Positions 1 through 14,724 of a DNA stretch of 64,000 bases are shown here, in pieces. Each line of letters starts with the position of its first letter. Position 1 is the stretch's first letter. Position numbers and translations under genes: made by a program. Below the pieces are notes generated by a model. It did no database searches and was not told the DNA's origin. It was given only the letters and a program-made list of their open reading frames with translations. The DNA is from Mycteria americana (lineage: Eukaryota; Chordata; Aves; Ciconiiformes; Ciconiidae), in assembly GCF_035582795.1 (NCBI RefSeq), contig NC_134370.1, positions 35,451,501 through 35,515,500 on the forward strand. Direction: 5' to 3'.

Positions 1-1169
1 GCACAGCTCTCCTCCTTGTACCGTCACATAGTAGGGAGGCCTTTACGCCCTGCTAAATGTAAAATATTTTAGAAAAACAAAACCAGGAAACAAACTGGGA
101 TTTGGTCAAGAGTTCATGCTGGCTGAATCACTGTGGTGTGGAAACCACCGGCTCTGAAGATGGAAAGTCCGGAGCCATTCATTCCCTCAAAAAAAGAAGA
201 AAAGAAGGGGCGAAAAAAGGCATTAAAGACCATTTGGCTTGCTGGTAAGCTCCCCCAACATCTGAAACACAGGAAAGGCTACCTATGGATAGGTGCCTTG
301 ACCTTTTTCCTCCTCATCTCTCTCTGAGCACAGCCAGCAATTTGATCTGCATCATAGTTTTTCATATTGGGTGCACTGAGAATTGTTTAAATGTCACTCC
401 CTGACTCAACATGCAGAAATGCTGTAGGGTCACGGCACTGCTTCTTCCCTCCACATCCTGCACCTCTTGCCCTCTTCTGCCTTTCCCCAGGAAAAAAAAA
501 AAAAAAATTCTACATACTTCACAGATTGAACATGGCCAGTTTCTAAGTAGAGATTCGGGCAGACTTCTCTGGATTGCCTTTTGTTATCTGAGAGCTTCCA
601 AGGAAATATTGCTCAGAAGCAATTAAGGCCAACTGTTCTTGGACAAAGACATACAACAATCAGTGTATTTAGTGAGCCAACACAGCCATTTTGAAAGAGG
701 CCTGGAAAATCCTAACATTGTTAAAATTTATCTTCACACTGATGACAAGATCTAGTAAAGATGTTTGTGTTCTGCTCATGCATTTCATCATCTTTCATAA
801 GCCGAAATGTTATTAGCAAACCATTTTAGCAAAGTTCAAAAGCCAAACTGTTGTGTATGCCCATTGCTAATAGCACGGATAACAGGTCTTCACAACAACC
901 TATTGTCTGTACATTTTTTTGTTCTCCTTGTTTTCAAAGTACTGGCATACATAAACATGCTATACTTGGGTACTAAATGCATTTGTCTCAGCTAATCATC
1001 ACATGATTTGACATAACCCTGTCACTAAAGCTAAGAATCCTGTCAACTTTCTGATAACGTTCAGACTCACCTGATCGCTGTATCTGCAGCAGCCTTTTTG
1101 ACTGTGCTGGATGGGACGACCAAGAGCCGCAGCAAGAAAGGAATATAACTGTGCTGCAGAACAAGCGGA
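1..1169. other. No gene recognised
   Basis: AT-rich sequence with short chance frames and an A run near 491-506. No exon, RNA gene or repeat could be supported. Confidence 0.6.
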
Positions 1170-1360
1170 GAGCTAGTCCAGTGGCTAAACATCGTTAGCT
1201 GAGGAAACCCAAGATCAGTTCTGCACCATTATTTCCTTACACAGACTTATCTACATCATTTATTCTCTCTGTGCCTCCGCTCTGTAAGATGGTACTTTTA
1301 TATAACAGGCTTCTGTGAGAATAAATACAGTATGAAGTGGCACACTGACAGGGAACGTGG
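1170..1360 (-). mobile_element. MIR-like SINE, antisense, old
   Basis: The plus strand follows the complement of a MIR element: a CAGTGGCTAAACATC start, a CCAAGATCAGTTCTGCACC middle, then TCTCTCTGTGCCTCCGCTC, TGTAAGATGGTAC and a GTGAGAATAAATACAGTA to AAGTGGCACACTGAC end. The order and spacing match the MIR consensus (CTCTCTGTGCCTCAG, TGTAAAATGGG, GTGAGGATTAAATG, GTGCCTGGCAC). Alignment is from memory. Confidence 0.6.
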
Positions 1361-4300
1361 AAATACCTCTGAATCTATGATAACTCCCCGTTACCAACCA
1401 GTCATTTTTAACACTCAAAAATGAATGATTCCAGAGAATGTTACAGTGGAAGTGACTCACAAAAGACTGAAGAATCAACACTGTTTCCTGAACTGAATTC
1501 AGTTTTGTGAGTTTAAGTTTAAAAGAGTTCATTTACCATAGTGATTCCATTTGGAAAGGAGACTTTGAAAATTATAAGCAGCTTTCTACAGAGCAAACCA
1601 CCAGCTAGCAGCAATGTTATTTCATAGCACCGGTCACAATGACCAAGGAAGCCTTTCAACACAGCAAAACATGTTCCAGCACGTCATGAGAAAAAGATCT
1701 ATAAAAACTGCGCATCAAAACCTGGGACTCTTGTGCATTGGTTTTGCACACTTCTTAATGGAGCTCATGTTACAAAGTGCTTCTAGTCCTATCAAAATTT
1801 CACGGGCAATACATCAGAAGGGAATCCATCCTGAAATACTAAATTACAGTAAGCTTAAGATAGGCACCAACTTCCCTGATCGAGTTCATTATCCTGAGGA
1901 GAAGGCGCACACTGCAAAGCTTTAGCTAACTTCACTGTCACCTTACACATGTCTAAAAGGCATTCTTGTCCCTTCTGGAGTGAACTTACTGATTGGATAA
2001 TATTGTTCCATTGGACAAAACCATCCCACAATCCTCCTTCTAAGATGTATGTTAAAGGGACTGCAGCCATTTTATTTTTTTAAACACACCTACAAAGCTT
2101 TGCATCAATCATTCTCCCTTTCTCTTTCCTGGTGGGCTTACCCTGCACTACAGCTCCTGGTGACCTCTTCAGGTGCTATGCTCCTTTGGGCTTTCACTGC
2201 TCTGAGCTTCACATGCTGCCAGCATCTGTAACATGAACTAGTGCATTCTGAGTACTCCCTCCGCCCTATTCCGTGTCACCACTCCCACCCTAAAGTCAGG
2301 CAGGGTGCATCTAGATTAGTGTTCAAGTTTGGAGCAGCAGTGCGCTTTTGAAGCCAGTACCTCAAATGCCCCACTTACCGTGCCTTGCTTTGCATCACGG
2401 AGCAGTCTCCAAGCACGCAGACCCGATTCCTTTCAGACGAAACTAAGCTGGAAGAGGTACCACAGCAGCACAGGCAAAGCACACCAGCTGCATGCAGCAT
2501 GCAGTCCAGGGGACCTCCCTAAAGCAGCAGCTCTCCATGTAGTTGCTACTATACCTGCTTGTGGTGAAATTGCCTGGGAGTATCAGACATTTCATTCTCC
2601 TTCAGGGAAACCTAACAAACCCTTTCTACCCTGTACCACCACCCAAAACTCACATTGCTCCCCTCCACCCTCCCAAAAAAGCAGCTTGATGCCTGTCTTT
2701 TCAGATATTTACCCAACCAGCACCTCCAGTGGATGATAACATTTGAACTGTTACCATTTTGGACTAGTCTTTGTTAAAACTGTCTGTCATCATTTAGGTC
2801 CTTGCTCACCTGCCAGTATTCTGTCACTCACCTCTTCCCTTTCACCTATTTCTACTCTTCCTTTCTTTCTTTTGGACTCTCTTGTTCTGTTTAATGATTT
2901 TAGTTACGAATAAAGCTCAAACTCATCGCTAACACCAAATTAATCTGAAATAACTCCTTCACCTTCTGTGATTTCTTCGATTTTATGTGACTGAATTTCT
3001 GTGAAAGTTCTACCAGTGCAATCTTGAACTTCACGCTATCTACAGAGAAATCATCTCCTCTTATTTCTCAGTTAGCTGCAGCATGGTCTTATTTCTTTGT
3101 GGGCCAACCCAGGACCCGCAGAACTGAATGGAAGGACCTCAGCTGACTAAAACAGGCAGTCCCCTAAATGCACTTAATGAAGTCATTCAAACAACTGACA
3201 CTATTTATGTTAAATTTCATGACTATATGACATTCAGAGATAACCATGTATGTTCTGTGTCTTTTGCGAATACATTTTTCCTATTATACAATCTGAAAAA
3301 ATACTGGTTTTGTTCTAATGTAATTGTAAGAATCAAATTTATATACAAGACCTTTAGAAAACAGAGACCCACCTCTAAATGCAAAGAACAAACATTTGCA
3401 TTACCTATTTATATTAAAATATGCAGAAATTTCCAAAGTATTCAGTCAACTTATAAATTTTTATAACTTCTTCAAATTGTTAACATTTTTTTAACACACA
3501 GCATTATTTCAGCTTTGTGGAAGGCTCAATAACAATCTTTCTGGTCTGGAAAAAAGGAAAGAACATTATAATAAAGAATGCAGAATAAATAAAAACAAAA
3601 CAGTACAAGCCGTACATCCACGCATACAAAGACAACTTTCATGGTGAGCTATAAGCAATTATAATAACACAATGTGCTGCATGTTGATTTCACCAGTGAA
3701 AAGAATTTCTCCAGTTATTGAAGACTTTCCTGGCAGAATTTCAGAAAAAAAATTCTGACATTCTCCCAATCTGACTTCTGTGCAATGCAAGTCATGCACA
3801 TTTTAAACACCAATGAATAATACTGCCTTTCTTCTGTGAACTGTTAACAGCTGTAGAAACTATTATAGCCTGCTTAAAATCATGTCTCTGTAGTCAATAC
3901 TCTCCAGACACTTAGCAATACTAAAGCTATTCCTGGGGCTAAACTAGAATTGCTATGTGAGTACAAAGTTTGATTTATGTTGAAATGAAACAACAAACAT
4001 CTGATCTTTCCTTTTTTAAATAGCCATTCATATAAACACGAGTATCAGCTGCATAACTAGAAAGTGATGTACCGAATTTACAGAAATTAGACAAAGGAAG
4101 ACCACCCACAGTTACCTTCAAGGAGAAAAGACTTGTCAGAGGGTGAAAGATCACTGGTGAAGATACTTTGTACAGTCGTGGCTGCCCTAATGTCCTCATG
4201 GTGAGGCTGTGGTTTATGAGAGTGATGTTTCATGAATCTAATTTTTCAAGTCTACTGAAAGACACAAAACTGATCAGCAGCCCAGTACCGTATCTTGGCG

Positions 4301-7300
4301 ACGCTCATCATCAGCTGCTTTCAGACCGATCACGGGCTCAGTGGAGTGCCTAATAAAATCGTCCAGATGCATCCAAGAGGAAGTCAAGGTCTCTGTGAGC
4401 TAATGTTATTCTTTCGCATCCCAAAGCACAGGTGGGAACAGGAGATATGCTCAGCTGTGGTTCTTCTGACATTTTTGAAACGATGACTGGGAAGAGAGAG
4501 GAAAAGACACCAGCGGAACAAGAGAAAACCTTAAAATACATACAAAATTTCAGATATGTTCTACGGATTCATGTACATTACTAAGATGTGCTGAAAATCC
4601 AGTTTTGATTCCTCACTCCACAAACTGCCATCAAAGTTCCTTTATTTTTTAATACATCTTCACCTTTCAAGAAATGAAAACACATAATACAATCAGATTG
4701 GTGGAGGGTTTGTGATCTATGACAAAGACAGAAATTAATTTGACCAGTAACAGTAATAAAGTCAGGGTTAAGCTAACTTGAAATAAGACACTCTTCCTCC
4801 AGAAGAACACCATAAATTGATCAGGAGGACTTTAACAGCCTCAAATTAATGCTCTGACTTCCTCTAGATTAATTTTAAATCTTTAGCTGTTAAAGTATCT
4901 AGAAAGGTGAAAGATAACCTAATTGTTCAGCTCATTACTAGTTTTTCTTCTGTCAGTAAATTACCTTTTTTAAATCATCACATTTGCATCTTCTAATCAG
5001 AGCTCTTTAGGGAAGTTTCAGCATGCACCAGTATTTCCCCATGTTGCACAGGTATATGCCTCCACCTTCTCCAGCAGATATGCAAGCACCAGAATAGCCT
5101 GCCTGCCCTGCAGCTGCCCCAGATTTCATCAAACAGAGCTCTCCACACACAGTCCCAGTGCTTGGCTGGGGAAAATGCTACCGGGTCACGCCTATGGCAA
5201 ATTCAGTGTTGCTTTCTAAAAAGCCGCTGTTGTTAGTTCCACCAGCTAACCTTCACTCTGGGGACAGCCTTTACTAAAAATGCACATGACTGGTGCAGCT
5301 GCCCAAGAATAAGAACTCGCTCTCCACCACTGCTGTAATGGGAGTGTGCAAGACTGAGGACTCCAGAGGCAAAACAAAGCCTGAAATTCCAAATGCAGAT
5401 CTGACAGACAGCAGAATTGCTCTAATTCTCTTTACTTTTGGGTCAAATTCAAGTTCTTGTGCTGGGCTTGAGACCATTGTTATTTTTGGGAAAAGCCTTT
5501 GACTTTGTTCAAGACCCCAGTTCGCATTGACACAGTCCTATCCAGGGCTGCTCCCAACCCCTCTGCTTTTCTTCCTCCCTACTCACTCTCTTGCTCCCTC
5601 TACTTTTCTTACTCCTTTTGTTCTTGAGTGTCTCCTTTTTTCTCCGTGCTTTGAGCCTTATCCCATGCTGCCCTCTGGGCTAAGATCTCTCTCCCTGGGA
5701 GGGCTTTGGATGCCATATCTCCATAAATCTGGAATAACACTCAGATTCAATGGGAGTAAAGCTGACCCATATCATTGGGTCTCTCTTGCCAAGTATCCTC
5801 CATCCTTCCTCCTGTCTCTTTGAACAATCTCATCCTGTCTTTATTTAGCACCTGTAACTTCGCTTCCTTCTTCTCCTTAGTTGTTGGCCTACATTTCATA
5901 TTTGCTAATTTTGCCATACTTAGACTGAGAGCTCCTACAGGCAGAGTACAAAGTTGTTGGATTTTTCCCTCCTTTGTCTATAAAATGATGTGCTATTTAA
6001 ATGTTTTCCCATAACAATAGAAAGAGATGATCAGTTTACAACACTAAAGCATATGGAAGGAGAAGGTGTGCACATAAGGGGGAAGAGGACCCACTATTTT
6101 CTTAAATTTTAATAGGTACCTAAGAAATAACTTTTTTTTTCCAAAATCACTAACCATATACAACGCAAAAAGATATTATTTAGGGAAAAAAAGCATAAAA
6201 AAGGCACCAAGGCTACTAGTAGCCATTGTATCCTTTGGTCTGGGAATTTCAGCTGGGCTCTGATTCTTAATTCAGCACAGTCATAAGGCAACACTGCAAT
6301 TACAATCCTCTGGGGACTGCAAATGAAAAAAAAGTCACTTTCAAATCAACCAATTTCCAAGGTCACGCATTTGAGATCAGGGCACCAGGGAACCAGAGAG
6401 CCTTACAAAACTTACAAAATAAGTACAAATCATGCAACTAGAAAATTCTCACAGGTATTCTCTTAACACCAACTTGATTCGCTAAACTCAACGGTCAGTA
6501 GTTCCATTGAACAGACCAAGAAAAATCAGGCTGTGGGTTACAAAGGCAGATAATTTACAATGGGAGGCTGACAGTGGACCACATGGAAAATGAAGCGGCT
6601 TGGACTGCAGACAAGCTTAGAGAGAGGGTGAAGCAATGGCTATTTTGAGAACCCCTATTGGGCACAAACCAGCATTCTGCGACGGAGTGCTAATAACATA
6701 CATGAAACAGACTCACGGCTCCAACGTAGGCAGAAAAAGTCAAATAACCTTTCAGTATAAAAAAAACCAGTTTTAAAGTGATTCCATCTATCACAAAAGA
6801 GTAATGAAACTGGAAAATCTCCAGCACATAGGCACACTGTAAATGTGAGAACAGAGCTTCCCAGCAACGGGGTCAGGAAGATCTGATCCTTGGCACTAAT
6901 TCTGCAATGAGAAATCTTTTAGACAGGTTACCTCCTTATCTGCCTATGTGCAGAAAAGTCACTGATAACTGAAAAACTCTTAAGCAATCCTCTGTGCTGC
7001 TTTTCTATTACAATAATTACACATCAGCTGCTCAGAACTGAATGGTATCTGGTATCATTATCCTAACACATGTAACAATCCCTCCAGACATTTACACTGC
7101 GCCTCTCATGGTGGAGAGGGACTATGAATATGAACACACGGGGCAAACAATGCCATCAACACTTCCCATTTTGGCTAGTATCGCTGTGTTAGTCCACAGG
7201 CAGGTGCTGTGGTTTCTGACAAGCCTGTTGGGTAACAGTGACAGGAATCTGTCAGATGCTGCCCACATACGGGCCGTGTCCCCCATGGCACGCTGACCTC

Positions 7301-10300
7301 CTCCAAAGAAGTTTAATTTTAAAATTCTGCTGAACATGTTACAAATACCAGCTGGCAATGTGCAATGTATCACAGAGAAAGGGAAAGGCATAACGGTCAA
7401 GACAAAACAATACAATGGGGAAATACCCTCCAAGGGCAGCAGTGGGCTTGCCAGATTATGTGCTGTGCTTGGTCAAAGAAATGGGTTGGATCTTTGTGAC
7501 AGAGGGACACTTGGCCCATCAAACAAGGTAATGGGCAAAGGCACCTCTGCGCTTCCCGTGCAATTCCCTGACCCTTCAGTTGCCAGAAGATTAGTGCTGT
7601 CATAAAGATGACTTAAAGCAGCCTCACGCTTTGCCAAGAATAAACCACAAATGCCTCTACCCTCACAAGACTGTATTCGCACCATGCGCAACTCCTTTTT
7701 TCCCAAGAAAAAGCCCTGTGCCAATGCATAAGAAGATGCACATCAAAGACCTTTGAGATTGCCTCAATACAGCCACACAGCCTGCCGTCTGTTCTTCCCT
7801 TGGACAAGGAAATTCCGAGGGACCTACTTACTCCTGCTTCCTGCCTTCTTTACACCACTTGAGGTGCAAAGCTGATGGAGATGAACAACCAGTTACACTT
7901 CCTAGGCAGGCAATAAAATATCAGAGGCTCTCAACTAGCGGAAGAGCCTTTGCACACCTAGCCATGACAGCTCAGAGCACTTTTGCTCCCATGCAAGAGG
8001 TTATAGACCCACAGCAGTGCTTTAAACTTTTAGCTAAGTTATCGGACTACCCACCAGAGCCTGTGAGACAAACACATACGCTCCCTCTCCCCACACAGCT
8101 GCAAGCAAGCTCTCCATTGCCGGGGAGGGGATCGAATGGATAGGTGGCAAAACCTTCAGCTACACAAATAGATTTGGGAGAGCTCTTCTGCAGCACGCTG
8201 GGAGCTTGGGTTCAGTACGTTATGCAACGAGATAATTCCAGTATTGTCTCTTTAACAAAAAGTAAAAGGTCTCTGAAATGATGATTCTTGTTTTTGGAAA
8301 TTATATTAAAACCAGTACAGAAACTGGTAGCAAAGAAGTGATTCATGAACACCAACAAAGTGATTCACCAGCCCCTCGCTAGGAAGTGATATCATCGCAC
8401 CACATCTCCATGAGAATGGCAGAAGAGAAGCATTGTTTCACAGGACAGGAAAGTGCTGTATTCTCCAGAAGAAAAGTATTAAATCTGCAGGTGTGTATGA
8501 CAAACAAGAGGGGGCATATTGTCAGCGCTCTGGGCAGTGAGTCAGGTGCCCAGCATGGTGACTATCAGATGCTTGTAAGCACTACTGAAGAATACCAGAA
8601 CATTTCCAATCTGGTCTGGGATAAATTGCAAGCTCTGGGTATATTGTACCATTACCCCACAGCCCAACCAGATTCTTCTCTACCTGATCCATCACTCCTT
8701 GCTCCATCCCTCCAGCCACAAACAGTAAAATCCTTTCTTGCTCCCCGCTTAGCAGCCATACAGTGAGTGTGCTCTTGCATTCTCTTACCTCAGTCCCACA
8801 CTCCCTCTGACCCACAAAATTGCCTCCGCTCTCACTCTTGCCAGAGATCTATATGCCTTAACAGTACGCCTGCACCACCCCTTTGCCCTGCCCAGCATGG
8901 CCACCCAGGTGCTCCAGTGCTTCTCAGGTCAAGAGGCACAGGACTTCTGCACATCCAGCTGTCCTATGGAACCCCAAAGCTCTTCCAATCCCTGTGCTAC
9001 ACTGATTCTCACTTTGTGGCTCACACTAAGGAGAAGCTGAATGCATGTATGCAGCTGCTGAGGAGGCAGAAAGCGAGGGAGTTTTAGGTTTCAGCATGTA
9101 TGCCGCATGTTGTCTTCAAGGGTGACATGCTGGGTAACAAGTTTTTTCAGTTCTTAAAACTGTACCTCGTGTTGGACATGACCATGCTCTCTGCAGTTAT
9201 TCTGGGCGGTATCAGCTTCTCAGCACCTCAAAGCCCTAAGCATGCTGCACTCTGCCATGCCTTGTCATTAATGATCTGCCCCTTGCAAAGCAGGCAGCCG
9301 TAGGCTCGCAGCTACGTAACTACCAAACTGACGATGACAAGCTGACATTGCCCAGATTAAGATTATTTTCTTTCTGTCAGTCTTATTCCTTCTCTTCAGC
9401 CTGTCGTGTGTGCCAAGAGGTCAAAGTACTACCCCTCCAGTTCACTTGATAGCGATGCTTCTTCCTCACCTACAAAACTCCTCTCAAAAAACCTACACTT
9501 ATAGCACCTCACATCAGCAGCTCTAAGCATGTGAAAGACAATAAAACCAGCGCTGCTTTCCTCCGCAGCCTGCTGCCCAGCTCTGCCAGAGATGAGGGGC
9601 ACCTCAAATCCAGGGAGCTGCCAGAGAAGAGAGTGGCAAATTTCTGAATCACTCAGTTTCTCCAAAACTCCTTTAACTCTCTGCAGGAAGACTGGTGGGC
9701 CTGCTGCTACGCGGATGTGCTGGCCCACAGCACACCAGAAGCTGCTGTCAAATCAAGGCTTTAGGAGCAATCACAGAGCAGCAGGCATGTCCAAGCAACA
9801 CTGGAGAAGTCCTCTGCAAGGAAGAACAAATCCTGTGCCATGCCAAATGAAAGCAAGTTGTAAGTATTTATTCTGCTATCGCTCCTAAACCCCCAGGGAC
9901 TGGCCTTTTAACACAACTTGTATCCTCCAATCTAGTAACCTCAGTTCCCTGGAGACTGGTGCTGTAGCTGCACAGATGGGGCTTAGAGCTGAGCAGCTCT
10001 GGGATTTCTGATGTATCCAGCCACACTTGGTGCCAGCCAGAGCAACACAAGACTCCTCATGCAATCCATCTGCTTCATTGGGTTCACCTAGAAAAGCAAG
10101 CCAGCCACCCACCAGCCTTCCAACTTGGCCCTCTGTCACACCCAAACAGCAGAGCGGAAGGAAAGATGCTCTTTCTATTCCAGCAGTGCCCACAGGCTCG
10201 GGCGCAGCAAAAGACAGCTCCTGTCCCAGAGAGCCTGCATCTAAAAGGACAGTCAAAGGGAGGAAACACACACAAACGGGGAACTTGACTGCGTGATTTT

Positions 10301-10443
10301 TCTGTGTGGTAGGGCACAAGAGAGACCATATTCTTGATACGGTTTCAGAGTTTCTGGATATTAGACAAGATCATAGGGGAACTCAATCAGCAACAGAAAA
10401 TGGAAATGCCCCTTCCTTTGGCCAAACACACAAAAAAAGCACT
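1361..10443. other. Non-coding flank, no gene recognised
   Basis: Mostly AT-rich unique-looking DNA. A pyrimidine-rich stretch spans about 5,540-5,660, and a family A-like remnant may lie at about 5,735-5,765. From 7,600 to 10,300 the GC content is slightly higher, with frames up to about 140 codons on both strands that resemble no known protein. No convincing exon, tRNA or microRNA hairpin was seen. Confidence 0.5.
6865..6960 (-). mobile_element. Possible MIR-like SINE fragment
   Basis: GGTCAGGAAGATCTGATCC, then GGCACTAATTCTGCAATGA and AGGTTACCTCCTTATCTGCC loosely follow the antisense MIR core, but the match is much weaker than at 1.2 kb. Confidence 0.3.
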
Positions 10444-10545
10444 GGGCCTGATTTTCCACTGGTGAGACTTACTTAACATCAGTGTAACCCAACCAATTTT
10501 CACAGTTACTCCTCATATACTTAAATAAGAAGAAAATCTAATTTT
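10444..10545. repeat. Palindromic MITE-like repeat, family A
   Basis: GGGCCTGATTTTCCACTGGT at the left, AGTGTAACCC in the centre and AGAAGAAAATCTAATTTTCC at the right form a decayed version of the same palindrome as at 12.1 kb. Confidence 0.5.
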
Positions 10546-12092
10546 CCATTTGGCTTAGAGAAAAAGATACTGCTCTTGGAGTAAACAAGCATAAATAACC
10601 TGTTAGCAAGCATTTTAGAGAACGTTTCACTTTGGTGAACATACTCCCTCAAGTTATTTCTATGATCTAGATAAGCAGAAACTTGTACTCATCTCTTTAA
10701 AAATTATCAAGTATCATCACTTAATGAGTCCTGCATTACGGTGTTTCCATCCAAAGAGGCTCCTTGTTGTGCATAAGCGCCACTTCGTTAAAGTCATGGA
10801 GGCATACCCCAGACAGAGCAGACTGGAATAGATGGCAGATACCTGTTTTATCTCAATTACCCAGAAAAGTGAATGGTTCAATTCTTCTGTGTAGTATAAA
10901 ACCTCACGTACCACAGGAGCAGAAGCTTAAAGGCCACATAGGACTTTCGCTTTGTGTGTGCATCTTCCAGTGATGTCAACTGGATACGAGCTTCTGAGTC
11001 TCAGCCAGTTTAAGTTTTGCCAGGAAGTATTTTCAGACATACTCCATCAGCTCTGGGCTCACATTTTTGCCCCAATAAAATCTGATGTCTCTCCACATAA
11101 TCCATACTTGTACTGTCACTTTTACACGATAGAGGGAGAAAAAAAAAGAGCTTGCATAAGTAAAATTTACTTGTCAAATTCTGGAGATTCCTTGAAAGGT
11201 AAAGCCATTTTTAAACCTTGGCCTCAGGAAAAACATTCTCTGCTTTCAGGAGTTTGAATGGGATGACCACATTTCTAGGCATAAGGACAACTGATACCTT
11301 GTGGTGAGATTACCACAGTTTAAGAATTTAACAGCATGAAGACGGCTTAAGCCAACAGGTATCATTTCACCACAGGGCGCGAGAGCAGAGTTCCTGAAGT
11401 TCAGCTGGTTCCTGAAGCGCAGCTGAGGAGTGACAGCGTGTTAAGCTACAGCAACGTGATTGCTCGTAATTGTCTCTTTTATATTCTAAGAGCTAAACTA
11501 TCCTTGTTCCAAGGCATGGGTCAAAATATTGCAAGAAATGCAGGGCACAGAGCAGAAGAAAGGTTATTTTCAACTTGTTAGGCTTCCCACAAAGTTTTCA
11601 GGTTCTGCACATAGATTTAACCAATTTTATCATTTTGGTTACATCAGAACATCTTTATATCAAAACAACCAAATTCTTGTTATCAACCCCTTTTTTTTTA
11701 ATTCTAGTTATGTGCCACCCCCTTGAAGTAAAATAGCTCAGATTCACACATAAAGATTGAGATGAGATAATGGAAATAAAAGATAATGAATCAACTGGTT
11801 TTGTACACAAAATAAACATCTGTAACTACAAAGCAGCCAATGCACTGACTCTGCTTTGAGTTACATTACAGACTGGCCCCTTGGATCCCAGGACTTAAAA
11901 TCACCTTTGCTCTCTCTGTCACAGGTCAAGTACAGCTCAGCCAAACCAGGAGATTTGTGCCAAACAGTTTGTATTTCCAACAATTAAATATTGAATTCTC
12001 CTTTTATAAGTCACTTAGGAATCACGCTCGCACAATTATTTGCATACACAGCCACTTTATTTCAGCCCCAAATACAAAAAGCCATTAACAGT

Positions 12093-12191
12093 TGGCCAGA
12101 TTCTGCTCTCATTTGCCCTAGTGCAAAACCATGTCATTTCCACCAAGATCAGTAGAGCTTTAGTTTCGTGCCACACATGGGAGAGCAGAAC
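12093..12191. repeat. Palindromic MITE-like repeat, family A, with intact 10-bp terminal inverted repeats
   Basis: TTCTGCTCTC at 12,101-12,110 is the exact inverse complement of GAGAGCAGAA at 12,181-12,190. The 71 bases between carry remnants of an internal dyad (CCTAGTGCAAAACC and TCGTGCCACACATGG). It belongs to the GGCCAGATTCTGC...GTGTAAAT...GCAGAATCTGGCC type of old palindromic repeat common in sauropsid DNA. The family name is not asserted. Confidence 0.6.
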
Positions 12192-13704
12192 TCCTTTTTC
12201 ACTGAGGCAACTCACATCACCAGTGAGCTGCTGTGCCTGTGGCACACGCGGCCTGGAGGTTTCTGTTCTGCTGCACACGCTGCCCCCTCTGCTCACCGTC
12301 CTTCTGACTCCTCTGCGGTCCCACCGCATCCCTTGCGGGCCTTTATTTTATATGGACCTTGTTTCACAGACAGACTTCTTCTCCTTAATTCAGTGGATTT
12401 ACAAGAAGCACGCCAGCTGAGTAACGCTGAACAAAAGAAAAAATTGTTTCTACAGTGTATTTACACACAATAAAATGAACCAATCAAGCAAACAAACTGT
12501 ACACAACGTGCCCTATTATTAACCGAAACCAGAAGAAACTCTCTTCAGTACTTTCAGTGCTTATAAATGCATGCTTATGTCCTAAGTAACCTAGAGCTTC
12601 CAGCAATTACTTAGTCCTCAAAGTTTTAAGCCAAGTTTTCTCCGCAGTATTTACTCCCTGGGGCTCACAGGAGGTAACGGACAACTGGTCTCCAGCCCTG
12701 TTTTTTCAGAGCCCTCCGCACTGAGGCCAGACTTTCCTCACTCTCCCTGACAGATCACCTGGTTTAACTTCTCCTGGACTCCCGTCATTTGCTACACGTG
12801 TCAGAGCCACTGCCACACTCCCAGGCATGGTGCCATTCCCTGTGCAACACCTGGCCAGTGAGGGACAGGTGGCTAGGTGGGTGCCAGGGGACACCAGGAA
12901 CTGTGACACTGGGAAAAAAGCACTCTGCTGCCTGTCAGGAGGCAACTACAATGAGCGCAAGAGCATGCACAGCAACAGACTGAGAGAACAGACATCTTAA
13001 TCCCGCTGTCCCTGCACACCCACGACAGCTGGGTTAGGAGTTATTGTTCTGCTCTTCTACAGACACGGCGTTTAGAAGTTCATAACCATTGCTTTGTGCT
13101 TTTCTTTCTTTCTGGTAATGTAATAAAGCAATTCCCAGTTATAAAAAATGTGACTGTTGACGACCGTGACGAGATATGTCCAGAGGTACAGCCCTCGGTA
13201 CGTAACACACAGAGAGCAGTGGCCAAACAAACTCCCGCTCCTCCCAGCGGGCAGTCTGACCTCAGACGGGATTCACACGCCACCCCATGCAGCAGCATCC
13301 CGCAGGATTACGTGTCCTTCTGCAGACACAGTTCTCTGCCACCTTGCCTGACTACATCAACAGCCACATAGCCTGAGAGGCAAACTCCCCCAAACCTTCC
13401 CCTTGCATAAAGGGAAAAGTGATTTATTACACAAATACGAGGCACAGTCAATCACCCCAGCTTGACTACTGACCCATGACAAAAAAACAGTGCTAGTTTC
13501 AAGGGCCCTCTTCTGCTACTCTTCCACTGAATAATTTAATTGAGGAGAAAAACTTGACATGTCACAGCACAGTATTTCTGATGCTAATTCATGTCTCTCT
13601 CTTCCCTACTAGAATTCACAGAACCAGAAGATCGTCACATTTTTCAAGTGGGAGATGCTAAGAACTGGGTTTCAACTCTCTGGTAAACCTGGAAAACAAG
13701 GCAA

Positions 13705-13785
13705 GGGGCCAGTTCCTCTGTGCGCAAACCCCAGTGACTCAGCTGAAGTGTGCATAGATGAGGTGAGGATGAAGAGGAGAATCGG
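13705..13785. repeat. Palindromic MITE-like repeat, family A, degenerate
   Basis: The left arm is GGCCAGTTCCTCTGTGCGC and the right arm is GATGAAGAGGAGAATCGG, with CAGTGACTCAGCTGAAGTGT between. The resemblance to family A is partial. Confidence 0.35.
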
Positions 13786-14724
13786 ATAATCCCATTCCAA
13801 CTCTGTACAGCCAGACTTGCAAACAGAGAAACTGGCCACTATTTTTGAAGTAGAGTATTATCATATCCGTAAAGCAGCAGTTTGACTCTATGCATTCAAT
13901 GTTTTAATTCTCAGACAAAGCTAGGGTAAAGGCACATCAAATTTACAAAACAGCTCTTAGCTACTTGGAAAGGACAACTGTCAGGCTGCTTGGGCAACCT
14001 TGCTCAAACCTTCTTGTATAAGGAAATCAGTGACTGGACACTATAACATGCTATTTCACTATAATGTAGTATGCTATCAGCTTCAGATCCTTCCGTTCTG
14101 CCTCAAATACCCATATGCTGAGACGGTATATATATGGTTTACATGTATGTTTTATTCATCACAGAACAAGCTGCATTTAGCATTCAGTTTTAACATTGTA
14201 TGTACACACACAAACATAGATGCCAATAAACTTGAGAAATCAGATACACATGTGAAAGAAGTTTTTTTAAATACTCCCCCAAATATTTCCCACCATTACT
14301 GGAATCCCTTCCAAAGTCCGCCTAGTAGCATCAGTACAAGTCCAAAAGGTCACACGAATAAGGCCCTCACTCCCCCTGCACACCAGGAGGAACTTGCCCC
14401 AACACTCTATAAAAAGGATAAAGCTTTTAGCTTTAACTCAAAAGTCACAAGGACTACAACCTACCACAGGAAGACAGCAGAAGAGATCAAGGGCATCCCC
14501 AGAGACTTTGTTAGGTGAAAAAAAGTAAAGTGCGCAAAGTTACTCAACTGCTTTGCGGACTCTCGGTTCTATTGGCATCCTTGTACAGTGTCACAAATTT
14601 AAGTGTATACATAAAAATACAAATATAGTTACAACCCTGCCATGAGTTCCACGCGAACAGCTCTCTGTAAGCAATGTCAACTCCTATGTGTAAGGCCTTG
14701 CCTATACAGGGCTCTCTGCAGAAT

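Noticed and set aside
14000-14518. 172-codon plus-strand frame
   Set aside because: AT-rich, no domain, no splice or promoter context; the amino-acid mix follows base composition. Likely a chance frame.
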